Shown here: in pieces, positions 33,058 to 34,299 of the stretch | How positions within the stretch are numbered: position 1 is the first letter of the stretch | Layout: the number at the start of each line of letters is the position of its first letter | NCBI GenBank assembly: GCA_016281675.1 | Contig: JAEEJD010000017.1 | Coordinates: 1-34,299 of the forward strand | DNA length: 34,299 bases | Direction: 5' to 3' | From: Lachnospiraceae bacterium | GTDB lineage: Bacteria; Bacillota_A; Clostridia; Lachnospirales; Lachnospiraceae | Program-made: the position numbers and the translations under genes | Notes under the pieces: model-generated | Databases searched by the model: none | Told to the model about the DNA's origin: nothing | What the model saw: only the letters and a program-made list of their open reading frames with translations

Positions 33058-34299
33058 TCAGATACTCATCAGGATCTCAAGAATATACGTATAAACACGC
33101 TGTGTACTCGATATCGATAATCTCTCTTTCGGAGTATGGATATTGTTTATCTCGGGTCCTATCGAAATAATATCCGCCCCCTCGATCTTCTTAAAGAAAA
33201 CACCGCACTCAAGTCCGGCATGAAAGCCACGGAGCTTGGGATTCTTTGAAAAGACTCTCTGATAAGATTCAAACGCGATATCACGAAGCTTACTGTCACT
33301 CTTATATTCCCACGCGGGATAGTCGTATTCCTCGGTATAAGTACCGCCGATAGTTTCTATCAGATACTGTATCTTATCGGCAAGCGCATCCTTTTCCGAT
33401 TCCGCAAGGCTACGCATGTTGATGATAAGATCAAATGATGTGTCGGAAAGCTTCATGATCCCACTGTTAAGCGATGTTCGAACAAGTCCTTCGTTCTTGC
33501 GGCTCATCTTGATGATACCGTCGGGAACAGTGTTTAAGAGAAATCCGATACGCCTCTTCGATTCCTTATCAAGGCACATTCCCGAATCCTCGCCAGTCTT
33601 CTCGGCATATATCATCATATTCTCTTCAATGCCTTCGAATTCATCGCATATAATACCGGAATACTTCTCGATTATGCCCTCGAGAAGATCTTCGTCTTTG
33701 GGATTGATGATTATCTCGGCTTTCGCTTCACGCGGGATCGCCGAATCGGTAAGACCTCCTCCGATATATCTGACGGAATAAGTCATTGACTTTGTTATTG
33801 TATGAAGAATACGTCCGAGAAGAAGGTTGGCATTTCCTCTTCCCTTGTCGATCTCCATTCCGGAATGTCCTCCGGCGAGACCGCATATAACGATACTGTA
33901 TCCGATACCTTCTGCTTTCTCATACGAGACCGGAAGGCTGCACTTAACTCTTTTACCGCCGGCACAGCACGTAAGAATCTCGCCTTCTACTTCATGATCA
34001 AGATTGATAAGGTATTTACCGGTAAGACATGATGCATCAAAACCTATAGCCCCTCGCATCCCGTCTTCCTCGTCAACCGTAAACAGAGCTTCGACAGGAG
34101 GAAGATCAAGCGTATCGTCGTCAAGAATGCTGAGCATGAATGCGATCGCTATGCCGTCATCGGCACCTAGTGTCGTTCCTTTTGCAAATATGTAATCGTC
34201 AAGAACCGACAGTTTGCGACCGTCTTTTGTAAACTCATGCTTGGCTTCGTAATCGTAACTCTTCTCGCATACCATATCCATATGTCCCTGAAGAATTAC
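33058..34299 (-). CDS. pepD: Aminoacyl-histidine dipeptidase (M20C), 5' end cut by window edge
   Basis: Zinc dipeptidase (PepD, carnosinase-like) that splits Xaa-His and other dipeptides. The frame is open to the last base, reading VILQGHMDMVCEK at the edge, so roughly 70-80 N-terminal residues are outside the window. Metal-site features: GHMDMV (His, Asp), GTTLGADDGIAIA (bridging Asp), VDEEDGMRGA (catalytic Glu-Glu), INLDHE and, near the end, FHAGLECGVF with the last His. The internal lid domain segment GGHSGMEIDKGRGNANLLLGR is also present. The Met at 34281 is internal, not the start. Confidence 0.94.
   Translation of the reverse strand, partial: VILQGHMDMVCEKSYDYEAKHEFTKDGRKLSVLDDYIFAKGTTLGADDGIAIAFMLSILDDDTLDLPPVEALFTVDEEDGMRGAIGFDASCLTGKYLINLDHEVEGEILTCCAGGKRVKCSLPVSYEKAEGIGYSIVICGLAGGHSGMEIDKGRGNANLLLGRILHTITKSMTYSVRYIGGGLTDSAIPREAKAEIIINPKDEDLLEGIIEKYSGIICDEFEGIEENMMIYAEKTGEDSGMCLDKESKRRIGFLLNTVPDGIIKMSRKNEGLVRTSLNSGIMKLSDTSFDLIINMRSLAESEKDALADKIQYLIETIGGTYTEEYDYPAWEYKSDSKLRDIAFESYQRVFSKNPKLRGFHAGLECGVFFKKIEGADIISIGPEINNIHTPKERLSISSTQRVYTYILEILMSI

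Noticed and set aside
1..34299. Mobile element, prophage, defence island or CRISPR array
   Set aside because: No transposase, integrase, phage structural gene, nuclease/helicase defence set, repeat-spacer pattern or tRNA attachment site is seen. Gene content and strand bias are those of a core chromosomal region.

Overview
The window looks like a chromosomal segment of a low-to-moderate GC Firmicute of class Clostridia, most likely Lachnospiraceae. That placement is inferred from gene content and order: RecU, SepF, an mreBCD-pbp-minC-rodA-mgsA-dac run, short-form HisG working with HisZ, a TIGR03960/TIGR03936 radical-SAM pair, and a mutS-mutL-miaA-aluminium-resistance-type run. All 28 genes I can support lie on the minus strand, so transcription runs from high to low coordinates. 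Spacing is tight, with many ATGA or TAATG overlaps. I see no rRNA, tRNA, CRISPR array, insertion sequence, integrase or prophage gene, and no gene-free stretch longer than about 100 bases. Both end genes are cut: aroB loses its 3' end at position 1 and pepD loses its 5' end at 34299.

Layout in transcription order. (1) 34299-28961: pepD (partial), an RsmF-type rRNA methyltransferase, a HAD hydrolase, an unknown two-TM protein, an RluA-family pseudouridine synthase and recU. (2) 28975-24078: a partial histidine operon from a consensus promoter lying in the end of recU. It holds a HisZ-HisG fusion, hisD, hisB, and a HisIE preceded by a degenerate HisA/HisF-like barrel. hisA, hisF, hisH, hisC and a HolPase gene are not here. 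(3) 24042-23111: a stand-alone secreted protein with InlB-type repeats, with its own promoter and terminator. (4) 23090-12755: radical SAM pair, short RNase G/E, mutS, mutL, miaA and a PLP-dependent methionine-gamma-lyase-like protein. (5) 12701-4261: the cell-elongation and envelope cluster mreB, mreC, mreD, PBP2, minC, rodA, mgsA and a lipoprotein D-Ala-D-Ala carboxypeptidase. (6) 4254-1: a P-loop protein, a HlyD-like membrane protein, a YggS/PLPBP protein, sepF and aroB.

Most of this is housekeeping: shape and division, mismatch repair, tRNA/rRNA modification and amino-acid synthesis. I found no convincing complete novel system. The points most worth a second look are: minC without minD/minE together with a changed MinD-binding motif (HAGQ instead of RSGQ); the two histidine-enzyme fusions; a very large insertion in PBP2; a lipid-anchored instead of C-terminally anchored Dac protein; and three strong hairpins that each sit just upstream of a downstream start codon on the same strand.
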